Origin: Streptomyces sp. AW19M42
GTDB taxonomy: Bacteria > Actinomycetota > Actinomycetes > Streptomycetales > Streptomycetaceae
Reading direction: 5' to 3'
NCBI GenBank assembly: GCA_000470535.1
Contig: CBRG010000088.1
Span: forward strand, 1-40,449
DNA length: 40,449 nucleotides
Numbering within the stretch: position 1 is the first letter of the stretch; the number at the start of each line of letters is the position of its first letter. Shown here in pieces: positions 32,168 to 40,449 of the stretch. The notes below the pieces were generated by a model. That model was not told the DNA's origin and searched no databases. It worked only from the letters and a program-made list of their open reading frames with translations. Made by a program: the position numbers and the translations under genes.

Positions 32168-32683
32168 TCAGGCGCCGAACCCATGTGCCCTGAAGCCCGC
32201 ACGGGCCGCGAGCGCGGTCAGCTCCTCCACCCGCGCGGCCCGCAGGCACACCACCGGATAGCAGTCGGACTCGATGTCGAGGACGGCGAGCGCCGCACCG
32301 ACATCGCGGAAGCACCGGCCGCACGCCTCCAGGAACTCATGGGTCGGCAGAAGCATGTCGTTCGCCCCGACCAGCACCCAGGGATCCACTGACGGCCGGG
32401 ACGCCAGCCCCCGCAACTGGCACCTGATCTCCTCCGAGTCCTCCTTCCAGTCCAGCTCCGCCAGCAGCCGGTGGTCGGCCAGCGCGTCGACGAGCGCTAT
32501 CCAGGCGAGGCCGGGCACGGGCCCCTCGATACCCCGGTCCGCCAACGCGTCGGCGTGGTCGCGCGCGTAGCCCGCGGGGTCGTCGTGGGCATGCAGTACC
32601 CGGGCGGTGACAGCCTCATGGGCCGGAGCCAGCAAGGCCGCGACAGCGGCCAGGGAGGTGCGGGCTTCGTCGGTACCGGACAT
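32168..32683 (-). CDS. DUF6630-family-like hypothetical protein
   Basis: 171 residues, acidic and soluble. The central DWKEDSEEI, the Cys pair in FLEACGRCFRD and the closing VLDIESDCYPVVCL strand resemble the DUF6630 proteins common in Streptomyces; no activity is known for that family. ATG at 32683 with GAAGGAG eight bases upstream; earlier in-frame starts lie in repeated intergenic sequence and are rejected. It abuts the two-component scar on the other strand. Confidence 0.78.
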   Translation of the reverse strand: MSGTDEARTSLAAVAALLAPAHEAVTARVLHAHDDPAGYARDHADALADRGIEGPVPGLAWIALVDALADHRLLAELDWKEDSEEIRCQLRGLASRPSVDPWVLVGANDMLLPTHEFLEACGRCFRDVGAALAVLDIESDCYPVVCLRAARVEELTALAARAGFRAHGFGA

Positions 32684-32741
32684 GTTGTGCGCTCCTTCGG
32701 CGGCCGTCCGACCGCTTCCGACCGTGTGAATCCGGCTGCGT

Positions 32742-32773
32742 GATCCCAGCGGCGGGATTCGGACGCTGGGATC
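32742..32773. repeat. 10-bp inverted repeat upstream of the DUF6630 gene
   Basis: GATCCCAGCG (32742-32751) and CGCTGGGATC (32764-32773) are perfect arms around a 12-base loop containing GCGGGATT, which recurs just to the right near 32780. It lies 59 bases upstream of the start codon and may be an operator or a small hairpin. Confidence 0.5.
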
Positions 32774-32851
32774 CGGGCAGCGGGATTGCGGCAGTGTGAT
32801 GAGGACACCTGGTCCGGCGCCCTGGAAAAACCCTGCCACAGGGGTACGACA

Positions 32852-32897
32852 ACGGGGCCCCGGACGGGCGGGTGATGACCCGCCGACGAGGCCCCGT
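32852..32897 (-). terminator. Nested hairpin downstream of the LLM oxidoreductase gene
   Basis: Outer arms 32852-32859 and 32890-32897 (ACGGGGCC/GGCCCCGT) enclose inner arms 32867-32873 and 32878-32884 (GGCGGGT/ACCCGCC). It lies 67 bases after the LLM stop; a likely terminator for that leftward transcript. Confidence 0.65.
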
Positions 32898-32928
32898 ACA
32901 CATGTCGCACCGCCTGCCCGCCAGGGCC

Positions 32929-32955
32929 GGACGGATCGGACGGATCGGACGGATC
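32929..32955. repeat. Three tandem 9-bp repeats
   Basis: GGACGGATC three times in a row, ending nine bases from the stop codon of the LLM gene. A short slippage-type repeat. Confidence 0.75.
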
Positions 32956-32963
32956 TGCCGGGC

Positions 32964-33893
32964 TCAGACCCCGGCTGCCCGCGCCGCCTCGTACACCTCG
33001 GTCGCGACGTCGATGAACTCCGTGGCATCACGCGGGGTGCCCTGGAGGTCCAGCATGATCTCCGTGACGCCTGTACCGGCGTGTGACACCAGGTCCTCGA
33101 CGATCTGAGCCACACTTCCGTGGAACGGCTGACGGCCGTCGCCCTCCACCGGCTTGACGCTGTACCGCGCGTTGGCACGGGCGCAGACGGCGAGCGGCCG
33201 CTCACGCCCTCGCTCGGCGGCTACGTCCCGCACCCGCTGCCACTGCTCGGCCAGCTTCGACGCCCCGGTGGCCACGGGCATCCAGCCGTCCGCCCGGTCG
33301 ACCAGCCGGCGAACGGCCGGGGGGCCGCTCGCCGCGAGGAGGACCGGGATGGGGTGAGCGGGCTTGGGCCCCACCACGGACGGGGCGATCGAGGTCAGGG
33401 TCCCCTCGTACGAGACGGGATCAGGACCCCAGACGGCCGCGAACACGTCGAGCAGCTCGTCCAGGACCGCGCCGCGCTGCTCGAAGGGAGCGACGGACGC
33501 GGCGGCGTACTCGTCCAGCGACCAGCCCGTGCCCAGCCCCGCGACCACCCGGCCACCGCTGGCGGCGTCCAGCGAGGCGAGCGAGCGGGCCAGCTGGAAG
33601 GGGATGTGGAGCGGCGCGACGAGAACGCTGGTGCCGAGCCGGGCGCGGTCGGTGGCCGCGGCGGCCAGCGTCAGGGTGATCAACGGGTCCGCGACGTCGC
33701 GGTAGTGGTCGGGCCAGGCCATGCCCGGGATGCCGTACAGCCCTTGGGTGGCCGGTTCGGGAAACAGGGCCCGCTCGAACACCCACAGACTCTCGTACCC
33801 GACCGCTTCCGCGGCCCGTGCCACGTCGGGCACGTCGCGGCCGATGTCGTACTGCCTCATCTGCGGAAGGCCAAGACCGAGCGGGATCGGCAT
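32964..33893 (-). CDS. LLM-class (luciferase-like) flavin/F420-dependent oxidoreductase
   Basis: 309 residues of the bacterial-luciferase TIM-barrel family: YESLWVFERALFP, TSVLVAPLHIPFQLARSLAS, GRVVAGLGTGW and HPIPVLLAASGP are the usual core stretches of actinobacterial F420-dependent members. Substrate unknown. ATG at 33893 with GAGGGAG upstream. It starts 50 bases after the rhamnosidase stop on the same strand, so it may be read from the rhamnosidase promoter as well as its own. Confidence 0.9.
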   Translation of the reverse strand: MPIPLGLGLPQMRQYDIGRDVPDVARAAEAVGYESLWVFERALFPEPATQGLYGIPGMAWPDHYRDVADPLITLTLAAAATDRARLGTSVLVAPLHIPFQLARSLASLDAASGGRVVAGLGTGWSLDEYAAASVAPFEQRGAVLDELLDVFAAVWGPDPVSYEGTLTSIAPSVVGPKPAHPIPVLLAASGPPAVRRLVDRADGWMPVATGASKLAEQWQRVRDVAAERGRERPLAVCARANARYSVKPVEGDGRQPFHGSVAQIVEDLVSHAGTGVTEIMLDLQGTPRDATEFIDVATEVYEAARAAGV

Positions 33894-33943
33894 ACGAGTG
33901 TCTCCCTCTACGAGATGTATGGGACAACTACCTTACGACGCAG

Positions 33944-36900
33944 TCACGCTGACGGGGCGTCCTGGCCGGTGAAACGATGGCTCCCGGAGCCGACCCGGTA
34001 CACCGCGCAGCCCTCATCCTCGCGCAGGAACGTCGCGCGGGTGTGGGTGACGGAGTCCGCAGAGTCCGCGGGGACCCACACCTCGGCGGTCGTGTTGGGG
34101 GGCACGGTGCACCGCAGATCGATGCCGCCCGAGCGGAGTCTCCACTGGGTCGAGACGGGGCCGTAGACCGAGGCGAACGTGGCGCGGGCCGATGTGACGT
34201 CGCCGCCCGGCCGAGGGCGGATGACGATCTCGCGGAAGCCGGGCCGGCCCGCCGCGATGCCGGCGATGTTCGTGTACATCCACTCACCGACCGAACCGTA
34301 GGCGTAGTGGTTGAAGGAGTTCATGTCCGGGGTCTGGAAGCCGCCGTCGGGCTGGATGGAGTCCCATCGCTCCCACATGGTGGTGGAGCCCTTGTCGATC
34401 TGGTAGCCCCAGCTGGGGAAGGAGCGCTGCTGGAGCAGGCGGTAGGCGACATCGGTGTGCCCGGTGTCGGTGAGGACGGGCAGCAGCCTGGGTGTACCGA
34501 GGAAGCCTGTCGACAGGTGCCAGTCCTTGGCCTCGATCAGTGCGACGAGCCGGTCGGCCGCCGCCGTGCGCAGGGTTTCCGGCAGCAGGTCCATCGACAG
34601 GGAGAGGACGTACGCCGTCTGGGTGTCGCCCTTCACCCGCCCCTCCGCGGTGACGTACGCGGCCTGGAACGCCGTGCGTATACGTGTGAAGAGGTCGAGG
34701 AACGGCGCTGGGTCCTCGCCCAGTTCCGTCGCCGTCCGGGCCGCGAGGTCGGCACTGTGCGCGAAGTACGCGGTGGCGATGACGTCCTTCGGTGTCTCGT
34801 CGGAGACGTTCAGCCAGTCGCCGTAGCCCCCGGCCGGCCGCAGCAGGCCGTCGCTGTTCTTCTCCAGGTACGTGAGCCAGGCCCGGATGGACGGCCAGGC
34901 GTCCTTGAGGACCTGTCGGTCCCCGTACGCCTGGTACAGCGACCAGGGGACCGTGACGCCCGCGTCGCCCCAGCCGGCCGCGCCGTTCCCGACGTTGCCG
35001 ACGATGGGGGCCACGTCCGTGAAGGCGCCCTCGTCGGTCTGGGCGTCGCGCAGGTCCACGAGCCACTTGGTGAGGAAGCGGGCCGACTCCATCGTGTACG
35101 CGGCCGTCGGCGCGAAGACGTTGATGTCACCCGTCCACCCCAGGCGCTCGTCGCGTGCGGGCGTGTCCGTGGGGATGGAGAGGAAGTTGCCGCGCTGGCC
35201 CCAGGTGATGTTGCTGTGCAGTTTGTTGAGCATGGGGACGTCGGTCTCGAACTCGAAGGTGAACGGGGCGGACGTGTGCATGACGCGACCGGTCAGCGCG
35301 CTGGCCGGGGGAGCGCCGGGGAGACCGGTCACCTCGACGTAGCGGAATCCGTGGAAGGTGAAGCGCGGTTCGTACGTCTCGGAGCCGCCGCCCTTGAGGA
35401 CGTAGGTGTCGGTTGCCGCGGCGCTGCGGAGATTCGCGGTGTAGACGGTGCCGTCGGGATTGAGGACCTCGGCATGCCTCAGACGTACCGTCGTGCCCGC
35501 GTCGCCCGACAGGCTCAGCCGCACCGAGCCGACCATGTTCTGGCCCAGGTCGAAGACGAAGACGCCCGGCGAGGGCTCGGTCACCTTCCTGGCGGGAAGC
35601 TCCTTCGCGACCCGTACCGGGCCGTCCACCTGCGCGACGACCAGGCGGGGCGCGTCTCGTCCGCGCCGCTGACCTCGGACCAGGAGCGGTCGTCGAAGCC
35701 GGGCGAGGTCCAGCCGACGGTCTCCCTGCGCGCGTCGTACGTCTCTCCACCCAGGAGGTCGGCGGAGAGGATGGGCCCGGAGGCGGCCCGCCAGTCCGCG
35801 CCGGACGTGATGCGCCTGCTCGTGCCGTCCGTGAACTCGATCTCCAACTGGGCCAGCAAGGCTGGGCGTTCGCCGTACTGATGGGGCCCGAACATGCCGA
35901 CACTGCCCGCGTACCATCCCGGCGCCACGTACGCGCCGATGGCATTGGCGCCGGGCCGCAGGAGCGCGGTGACGTCGTACGTCTGGTACTGGACGCGCTC
36001 GCGGTAGTCCGTCCAGCCGGGAGCGAGCTGATCGCGTCCCACCCGGCGGCCGTTGAGATGGGCCTCGTACAGGCCGAGAGCCGTCGCGTAGAGGCGCGCC
36101 CGTGCGACCTTCTTGCGCGGCAGCTCGAACCCGTGCCGCAACTGGTTGGCCGCGAACAAGGCCGGAACGACCTTGCCCCACGGTCCGGCTCCCCACGCGG
36201 CGGCCTCCTTCGCCGCTGGCCAGCCGCTGTCGTCGAAGTCGGGCCCGCGCCAGCCGTCGGCGGGCTCCTTGTCCGTCGACTTCCAGGAGGCGTCGGTGAC
36301 GACGCTCTGTTCACCGGAAGCCGTGCGCAGGGCGAGCACGGCGATCAGGCCGGCGGCCCCTTCGCTCGCGTTGGCCGCCGATACCGCGAGGACGTTCGTT
36401 CCGGTACGCAGCTGCGCGAGGACGTCGATCACCGCCGGGCGGCGCCAGCCCTCGTTGTCGGTCGCCAGGTCCGTGCGCGCGACTTCGGTGCCGTTCACGG
36501 AGACCGCGTACACGTTGTCCGCGCTGATGGCGAGGGTCGCCGCGGTGATCCCGTCCGCGAGATCGACGGTGTGACGGAACCAACGGGTGCCTTCCGGCGC
36601 GCTGTTGGCCGGATCCCCCTCGGGGAACCAGATCCAGGAGCTGTTCTCCAACGAGGGTGCGTCGGTGAGGGCCGGGGGAGCGGACACCCATGCGGCGGAC
36701 CACTCGGCGGGGTCCATGAGGCCGGTCTCCCACCACGAAGGCGCGCTCCAGCCGGACTCGCCACCGGCCGTGTCCCACACCCGCACGGACCAGAAGTAAC
36801 GCGTGCGCGGCTTGAGCCCGGGCCCCGCGTAGGGGACGAGGACGGACTCGCCGGACATCACCTTTCCACTGTCCCAGATGTCCGGGTGCGACAGGCCGGA

Positions 36901-37170
36901 CGCGCTGGACGCGACCCGGACCTGATAGGCGCTCTGCCGGACGTCCGGCTCGTCCGAGGCGACCGGCCAGCCGAGCCGTGGGCGTTGCGCGTCGAGGCCC
37001 AGGGGGTGCGACACGTACTCGACGGTTGGCGTGGTGACGCGTGGTGCACCACGCCGCGCGGGTGCCCCGGAAGACGCCGTTGCCGGAGCTGCCACGGCTG
37101 GTGCGACTCCGGCTGCTACGGCTCCCACCGTGGCAGCGGCGCTCGTCAGGATGTTCCTCCTGCTGATCAA
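33944..37170 (-). pseudogene. Secreted GH78 alpha-L-rhamnosidase, interrupted by one frameshift
   Basis: Together the two frames would give about 1075 residues, normal for GH78. The first frame (37170 to about 35655) has a twin-arginine signal (SRRNIL) with AVAAPA at the end, fibronectin-like and Bac_rhamnosid_N domains (GLYEAHLNGRRVGRDQLAPG; GWYAGSVGMFGP). Near 35650-35665 reading must change frame by one base in a run of C (GCGCCCCGCC); the total of 3227 bases fits one lost base. The second frame continues LVVAQVDGPVRV, the jelly roll (VFDLGQNMVG), the alpha/alpha barrel with the acidic DTPARDERLGWTGD and STTMWERWDSI, and a C-terminal domain. Start is TTG at 37170 after GAGGGG. All motifs are intact outside the shift, so it is either a recent mutation or a sequencing error. 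It releases terminal rhamnose from glycans or glycosides. Confidence 0.85.
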
Positions 37171-37193
37171 TGCGGCCCCTCACACAGAAGTGA

Positions 37194-37205
37194 TGAATCG
37201 ATTCA
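37194..37205. promoter_or_regulatory. Proximal LacI-type operator of the rhamnosidase gene
   Basis: TGAATCGATTCA, a perfect palindrome, at about +11 to +22 of the predicted transcript. It differs by one base from the proximal operator of the rhamnose operon (6390-6401). Confidence 0.7.
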
Positions 37206-37222
37206 TAGTGTGGATGTAGCTG

Positions 37223-37251
37223 AACGTAGGGGTGTGCACGGTGTGGGTCAA
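37223..37251 (-). promoter_or_regulatory. Predicted rhamnosidase promoter
   Basis: On the minus strand TTGACC (37251-37246), 17 bases, TACGTT (37228-37223); start near 37216, leader about 46 bases. Confidence 0.62.
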
Positions 37252-37328
37252 TGAGTGTGCGGGGAGTTTCTTGGCGGAGTCCTGCCCGGGTGCGCGTCCT
37301 TCATGTGCGCAGCCGTACAGGTGAGTTT

Positions 37329-37352
37329 ATCGATTGAACGGTTTCAATCGAT
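37329..37352. promoter_or_regulatory. Distal operator of the rhamnosidase gene
   Basis: A 24-base near-perfect palindrome: core TGAACGGTTTCA (37335-37346) with ATCGAT on both sides. It is centred 141 bases upstream of the proximal site, paralleling the two-site layout of the rhamnose operon. It also precedes the right edge of a DUF1707 gene end, which it is unlikely to serve. Confidence 0.55.
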
Positions 37353-37386
37353 TGGAAGGCCGGAGCCGGAGCAGCCGGCGCCCGGC

Positions 37387-38022
37387 TCAGCGGCCGAGCT
37401 GGCCAGGTGTGCGACGCAGCCGCTCCGAGAGCTTCCGTCGCGGCGGCCGGGCGGTGAAGTCGCCGCCGCGGGACTGTCCGGCCACCAGTACGCGCAGGGC
37501 GGTGGGAACGTCGGCCTCCGACGCCGGGCGGATCCTGATGTCGCCACTGCTGCGTTCCAGGCCGTCGGCGTCGACCACGATCCCGGGCCTGGTCACCAGG
37601 ATCAGATTCCCCCCGATCCGCAGGTCGACATCGATGTGAAGGGTGCTGTGGGTGATCAGTGCGTCGGTGAAGTCGAGCTTCGCTTCGCAGAACATCAGGC
37701 GGATCTCCATACGGCGCGGTACCAGCCAGCGTCCGGTGCGTGAGACATCACCGAACCGCTGGTCGATCCGGACCAGCTCCTTGGCCTGCGGTGGCATTCC
37801 CTCCGAGGGCAGGTCGGCGGTCAGCCGGGCCAGGTCGCCGGCCGTGCGGGCGGACAGTGCCGCGTCCAGGCGCTCGTCCAGCTCGGCGGCGGTGAGCCGG
37901 CCGTCGCCCGCGGCCACCTGGAGGATCTCCACGACCTGGTCCCGGTCCCGGTCCGACGCCCGCATGTCGGGCCCTGTGCTGGATCCGGAGGAGTCGCCGG
38001 CCGGCCTGAGTTCACCCGTCAT
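37387..38022 (-). CDS. DUF1707 domain protein
   Basis: 211 residues. Residues about 20-70 (MRASDRDRDQVVEILQVAAG, then DGRLTAAELDERLDAAL and a TADLP end) form the DUF1707 domain common in actinobacteria. The rest is a beta-rich domain (MEIRLMFCEAKLDFTDALIT; TLHIDVDLRIGGNLILVT; GDIRIRP) like the cell-wall-active-antibiotics-response/LiaF-type C-terminus that often follows DUF1707. No membrane helix is present, so it is probably cytoplasmic or peripheral. ATG at 38022 lacks a strong ribosome site. Function unknown; it stands between two glycosidase genes without clear link. Confidence 0.8.
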   Translation of the reverse strand: MTGELRPAGDSSGSSTGPDMRASDRDRDQVVEILQVAAGDGRLTAAELDERLDAALSARTAGDLARLTADLPSEGMPPQAKELVRIDQRFGDVSRTGRWLVPRRMEIRLMFCEAKLDFTDALITHSTLHIDVDLRIGGNLILVTRPGIVVDADGLERSSGDIRIRPASEADVPTALRVLVAGQSRGGDFTARPPRRKLSERLRRTPGQLGR

Positions 38023-38095
38023 ACCGGCATTCTGGTGCACCGCCCGGAGCGCCGCAACGTTGACGATCACACTCCTCGTCAGCGGAGCGCCGCCG

Positions 38096-38143
38096 CCCGC
38101 CCGATCCGACAGCCGGGCGATCGCGGCCGTCGGTCCGGGCGGG
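38096..38143 (-). terminator. Possible long-loop hairpin after the alpha-galactosidase gene
   Basis: Perfect 8-base arms CCCGCCCG (38096-38103) and CGGGCGGG (38136-38143), loop 32 bases, 22 bases after the GH27 stop. The long loop makes it uncertain. Confidence 0.35.
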
Positions 38144-38165
38144 TACGTATGGATCAGGACACCCG

Positions 38166-39917
38166 CTACACGGGAAGGGCCCAGACCTGGTTCTGCTGGT
38201 TGGGGCGGGAGTTGGCACAGGTGTCGACGAGCAGGGGGTTGCCGTCGGTGGTTCGTGAGGCATATGCGTCCAGGCAGCGACCGGGTGCCCCGGCGTTCTC
38301 CAGGTAGCCGTTTCGCTTGTACGTCCACCTCTGGGTGGCGCTCCCGTCGCACGGGCTGAGCACGGCCCAGTAGCCGGTGTACGTGCTGTCGCTCCGGTGC
38401 TCCGCGTCGAGGCAGTTGCCCAGGGTGCGGACGGTGCCGTCGGCCGGCAGGGTCCAGTGCTGGTTGGCACCGGCGTTGCAGCTGTACAGGACGACGGGGT
38501 TTCCCGCTGCCGTACCCGCGCCGCTGTCGTCGACGCACTTCCCGCCGATGCCGGTGATCTGGCCGGTCGGCTGCTGGCCGGTGCAGCCCGCGCCGGGAGC
38601 CACGCGGAAGATGGCCGTGCCGTGCGAGGGCACGGTGGCGCCGATGGCGGACGTGGTCGTGGTGGCCCCGGTCCAGAGGTCCTTGACCGACGCGGAACAG
38701 CCACCGCCGCCCAGGAAGCCGATCTCGGCCGGTGTCGTGCTCACCCGTACGGCGGTGGAGCCGCGGTTCAGGAGGGACACGGCACGGTCACCGTTGGCCA
38801 GCGGCCGGGCCAGCACATCGACGGTGCCGTCGCGCGAGACGATTCCGGCCTGCCGTCCGAGGGGGTCCTGGTCGATGGCGATGATGTCCGCGTTGCCCAC
38901 CGTGGCGAGGGATTCGGGGCTGAGCGAGGTGACGTCCGTGCTGAGGATCAGCGGCGAGGCCATCATCGACCAGAGAGCGAACTGGGACCGGGACTCCTCG
39001 TCGGTGAGTGCCTCACCGGGGATGAGGAAGTCGGGGTCGTTCCAGCTGCCGGGCGCGGCATAGCGCGAGAGCGGTGAGTTGTAGGTGTACTGCGCCATGA
39101 CTCCGGCACCGTTGGTGTCCTTGTCCCAGGCGGATCCGCCCATGTTGTGCATCTTGACGTCGTAGCCCCCGCGCCAGAGCTGCCCGCTCTTCGAGGCTCC
39201 GTCGATCACGTCGTACCAGTCGGACAGATCGGAGGCGCCGATGTAGAAGTACGCGGGGGACGACTCGGAGAACACCATGTCGCGCCCCGAGGCGTTGGCC
39301 TTCATCGCGGCGGCGTAGTCGTCGTACGCCGAGATGTACCCCGTGGCGCTGCTCGCGGAGGACGGCATGTTGCAGCCGTCGAGCTTGATGAAGTCCACGC
39401 CCCAGGAGGCGAAGAGGTCCGCGTCCTGCTGGAAGTGGCCCCAGCTGCCAGGGAAGCCGCCGCAGGTCGTCGTGCCGATATCGCCGTAGATGCCGAACTT
39501 GAGTCCCATCCGGTGCAGTTGGGTGCCGAGGTCCGCCATGCCGCCCGGGAACCTGCTCGTGTCGGCGACGAGACCGCCGTCGGTGGCACGCGTCATGGTG
39601 CTCCAGCAGTCGTCGATGGTGACGGTGTCGTAGCCCTTCGCGGCGAGACCCGTATCCACGAGTGCCTGGGCCTGATCGAGGATCAGCCGGCGGCTCGGAC
39701 CCTGGTCCCCGCTGTTCGGCGCGTTTGTTCCGCAGCCGTAGCGCGCCCAGTTGTTGAACCCCATGGGGGGTGTGAGGGCGAGCGCGGAGCCGTTCGGGCT
39801 GGTGGCCGTGGGGGAAGCCTCGGCCGTCGGTGCGGTCACGGTGCCTGCCAGCGCGACAGCGGCGACGGTGGCGGTCAGGATCGTCTTCCACGTATGGGGT
39901 CGTCGGGGTCTCTTCAT
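38166..39917 (-). CDS. Secreted GH27 alpha-galactosidase with ricin-type lectin (CBM13) domain
   Basis: About 583 residues. The N-terminal signal (KRPRRPHTW, then a hydrophobic run ending AEA) precedes a GH27 barrel from ALTPPMGFNNWARYGC. IDDCW and WGVDFIKLDGC carry the substrate Asp pair and the nucleophile D180; the acid/base is probably in the DLSDWYDVIDG stretch. ASPLILSTDV and IAIDQDPLGRQ close the barrel, and a beta-sandwich follows. The last 120 residues are a ricin-B trefoil with three QxW repeats (NQHW, TQRW, NQVW) for binding sugar polymers. It removes alpha-galactose (or, in relatives, beta-L-arabinopyranose) from polysaccharides outside the cell. ATG at 39917 has AGGAG 13 bases away; ATG at 39953 is an alternative. 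Confidence 0.92.
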   Translation of the reverse strand: MKRPRRPHTWKTILTATVAAVALAGTVTAPTAEASPTATSPNGSALALTPPMGFNNWARYGCGTNAPNSGDQGPSRRLILDQAQALVDTGLAAKGYDTVTIDDCWSTMTRATDGGLVADTSRFPGGMADLGTQLHRMGLKFGIYGDIGTTTCGGFPGSWGHFQQDADLFASWGVDFIKLDGCNMPSSASSATGYISAYDDYAAAMKANASGRDMVFSESSPAYFYIGASDLSDWYDVIDGASKSGQLWRGGYDVKMHNMGGSAWDKDTNGAGVMAQYTYNSPLSRYAAPGSWNDPDFLIPGEALTDEESRSQFALWSMMASPLILSTDVTSLSPESLATVGNADIIAIDQDPLGRQAGIVSRDGTVDVLARPLANGDRAVSLLNRGSTAVRVSTTPAEIGFLGGGGCSASVKDLWTGATTTTSAIGATVPSHGTAIFRVAPGAGCTGQQPTGQITGIGGKCVDDSGAGTAAGNPVVLYSCNAGANQHWTLPADGTVRTLGNCLDAEHRSDSTYTGYWAVLSPCDGSATQRWTYKRNGYLENAGAPGRCLDAYASRTTDGNPLLVDTCANSRPNQQNQVWALPV

Positions 39918-40034
39918 GATGACGCCGGTACTCCTGTCACTCGGCTTGAGCATGACAAAGGTAGGAGCTATTTAGTGCAGTGCATGAATCGGGGTGTGTC
40001 AATAGATGTTCATAGATCCGAGATAGCGATCAAC

Positions 40035-40062
40035 TTCAATCACCGACCGAGCGGTGATCGAA
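40035..40062. promoter_or_regulatory. 28-bp palindrome upstream of the alpha-galactosidase gene
   Basis: Inner arms ATCACCG (40039-40045) and CGGTGAT (40052-40058), outer TTC/GAA (40035-40037 and 40060-40062), with one mismatched pair between. It lies 118 bases upstream of the start; a TTGACA on the minus strand (40002-39997) is nearby without a clear -10. Candidate operator. Confidence 0.45.
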
Positions 40063-40449
40063 CCTCAATCATGGTTCTCTGCCTGAGATATGTGTGATCC
40101 GAACACTTTCGGCTGACATTCGGCCGGGCTTCCGCGTGCTCTACGGCCTAGTGGCGCTTCGGTTGCTGTGCGCAGATTGATTGCATCGAGATCCCATGTA
40201 TGGCTTCGCCGCCGGACCGGAGGCGGGTGCCCCGGAGGGCATGCGTCGGCGGGTGCCGATGCGAGGACCGTTGACAAAAGTGTGACCTGCTAGAAACCTG
40301 TCACCTCAACGCCGCAAAAAATCGACCAGATCACTCAAAATACTAGGCAATGAGCGTGAGTTTTCCGGCAGGTGGCTCGCTCTCCTTCCTGCCGGCGTAC
40401 CTGATCGTCCCTCCACCGGTGCACCGGCAGCCCACGCCCCGGCCTGACC
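40063..40449. other. Right-edge intergenic region, possible start of a rightward gene
   Basis: Less GC-rich than the rest. It contains a TTGACA at 40271-40276 without a well-spaced -10, and an ATG at 40350 whose frame (MSVSFPAGGSLSFLPAYL) stays open to the window end, but there is no ribosome site. I see no gene that I can support here. Confidence 0.3.

Noticed and set aside
32929..32955. Tandem repeats as a CRISPR fragment
   Set aside because: Nine-base units without spacers or cas genes.
40065..40277. 70-codon minus-strand frame at the right edge
   Set aside because: No ribosome site, no recognisable motif and composition unlike nearby genes.

Overview
The window is very GC-rich, with Streptomyces-type codon usage, GTG and TTG starts, LL-DAP-type murein genes, twin-arginine and lipoprotein signals, and genes typical of Streptomyces accessory chromosome. 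I take it to be a Streptomyces or close relative. I saw no rRNA, tRNA, insertion sequence, phage module or CRISPR array.

Layout. 60-6338 (minus): a tightly packed L-rhamnose catabolic operon (rhaI, the aldolase/dehydrogenase fusion rhaEW, rhaB, and a fucose-isomerase-like gene) behind a good promoter and two LacI-type operators. 6596-10693: a decayed C-N hydrolase remnant, two small hypothetical genes, an FAD-linked oxidase, a cysteine-cluster/pentapeptide-repeat fusion and a SRPBCC protein. 10927-14928: a radical-SAM protein with a non-standard cysteine spacing, a LysR/SDR divergent pair and an F420-type oxidoreductase. 15141-16889: a GH25 muramidase, a shattered alcohol dehydrogenase and a small hypothetical gene. 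16957-21123: an arsenic resistance island (arsO-like flavoprotein, two arsR, acr3, a small Cys-rich protein, arsC). 21294-25514: a ChvE/GguAB-type sugar ABC importer with its own promoter and repeated operator motif. 25671-30686: a type-B carboxylesterase, a secreted alpha-lytic-type protease with a perfect LacI-type palindrome at its promoter, and a stand-alone murE paralogue. 30750-32125: a gene graveyard (acyltransferase-3 tail, and a histidine kinase/response regulator pair collapsed into one scar). 32168-39917 (minus): DUF6630 protein, LLM oxidoreductase, a GH78 alpha-L-rhamnosidase with one frameshift, a DUF1707 protein and a secreted GH27 alpha-galactosidase with a ricin-type lectin domain.

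How the parts connect. The rhamnosidase at 33944-37170 and the rhamnose operon at 60-6338 lie 30 kb apart, yet both carry the same 12-bp operator (TGAAT-CG-ATTCA and variants) just downstream of a matched -35/-10 promoter, each with a second, longer palindrome 90-140 bp upstream. This suggests one repressor coordinates extracellular release of rhamnose with its breakdown. No such repressor, and no rhamnose importer, is in the window. The arsenic island is two divergent units, each with its own ArsR.

Decay is a theme: a C-N hydrolase tail, an ADH, an acyltransferase tail and a two-component pair are clearly dead, and the rhamnosidase has a single-base frameshift. Nothing here is plainly a new defence or biosynthetic system. 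The most unusual items are the CX8CX2C radical-SAM protein, the shared rhamnose operator, the CxxCx3CC-pentapeptide fusion, the cysteine tail on the ArsO-like protein and the LacI-type operator on a protease gene.
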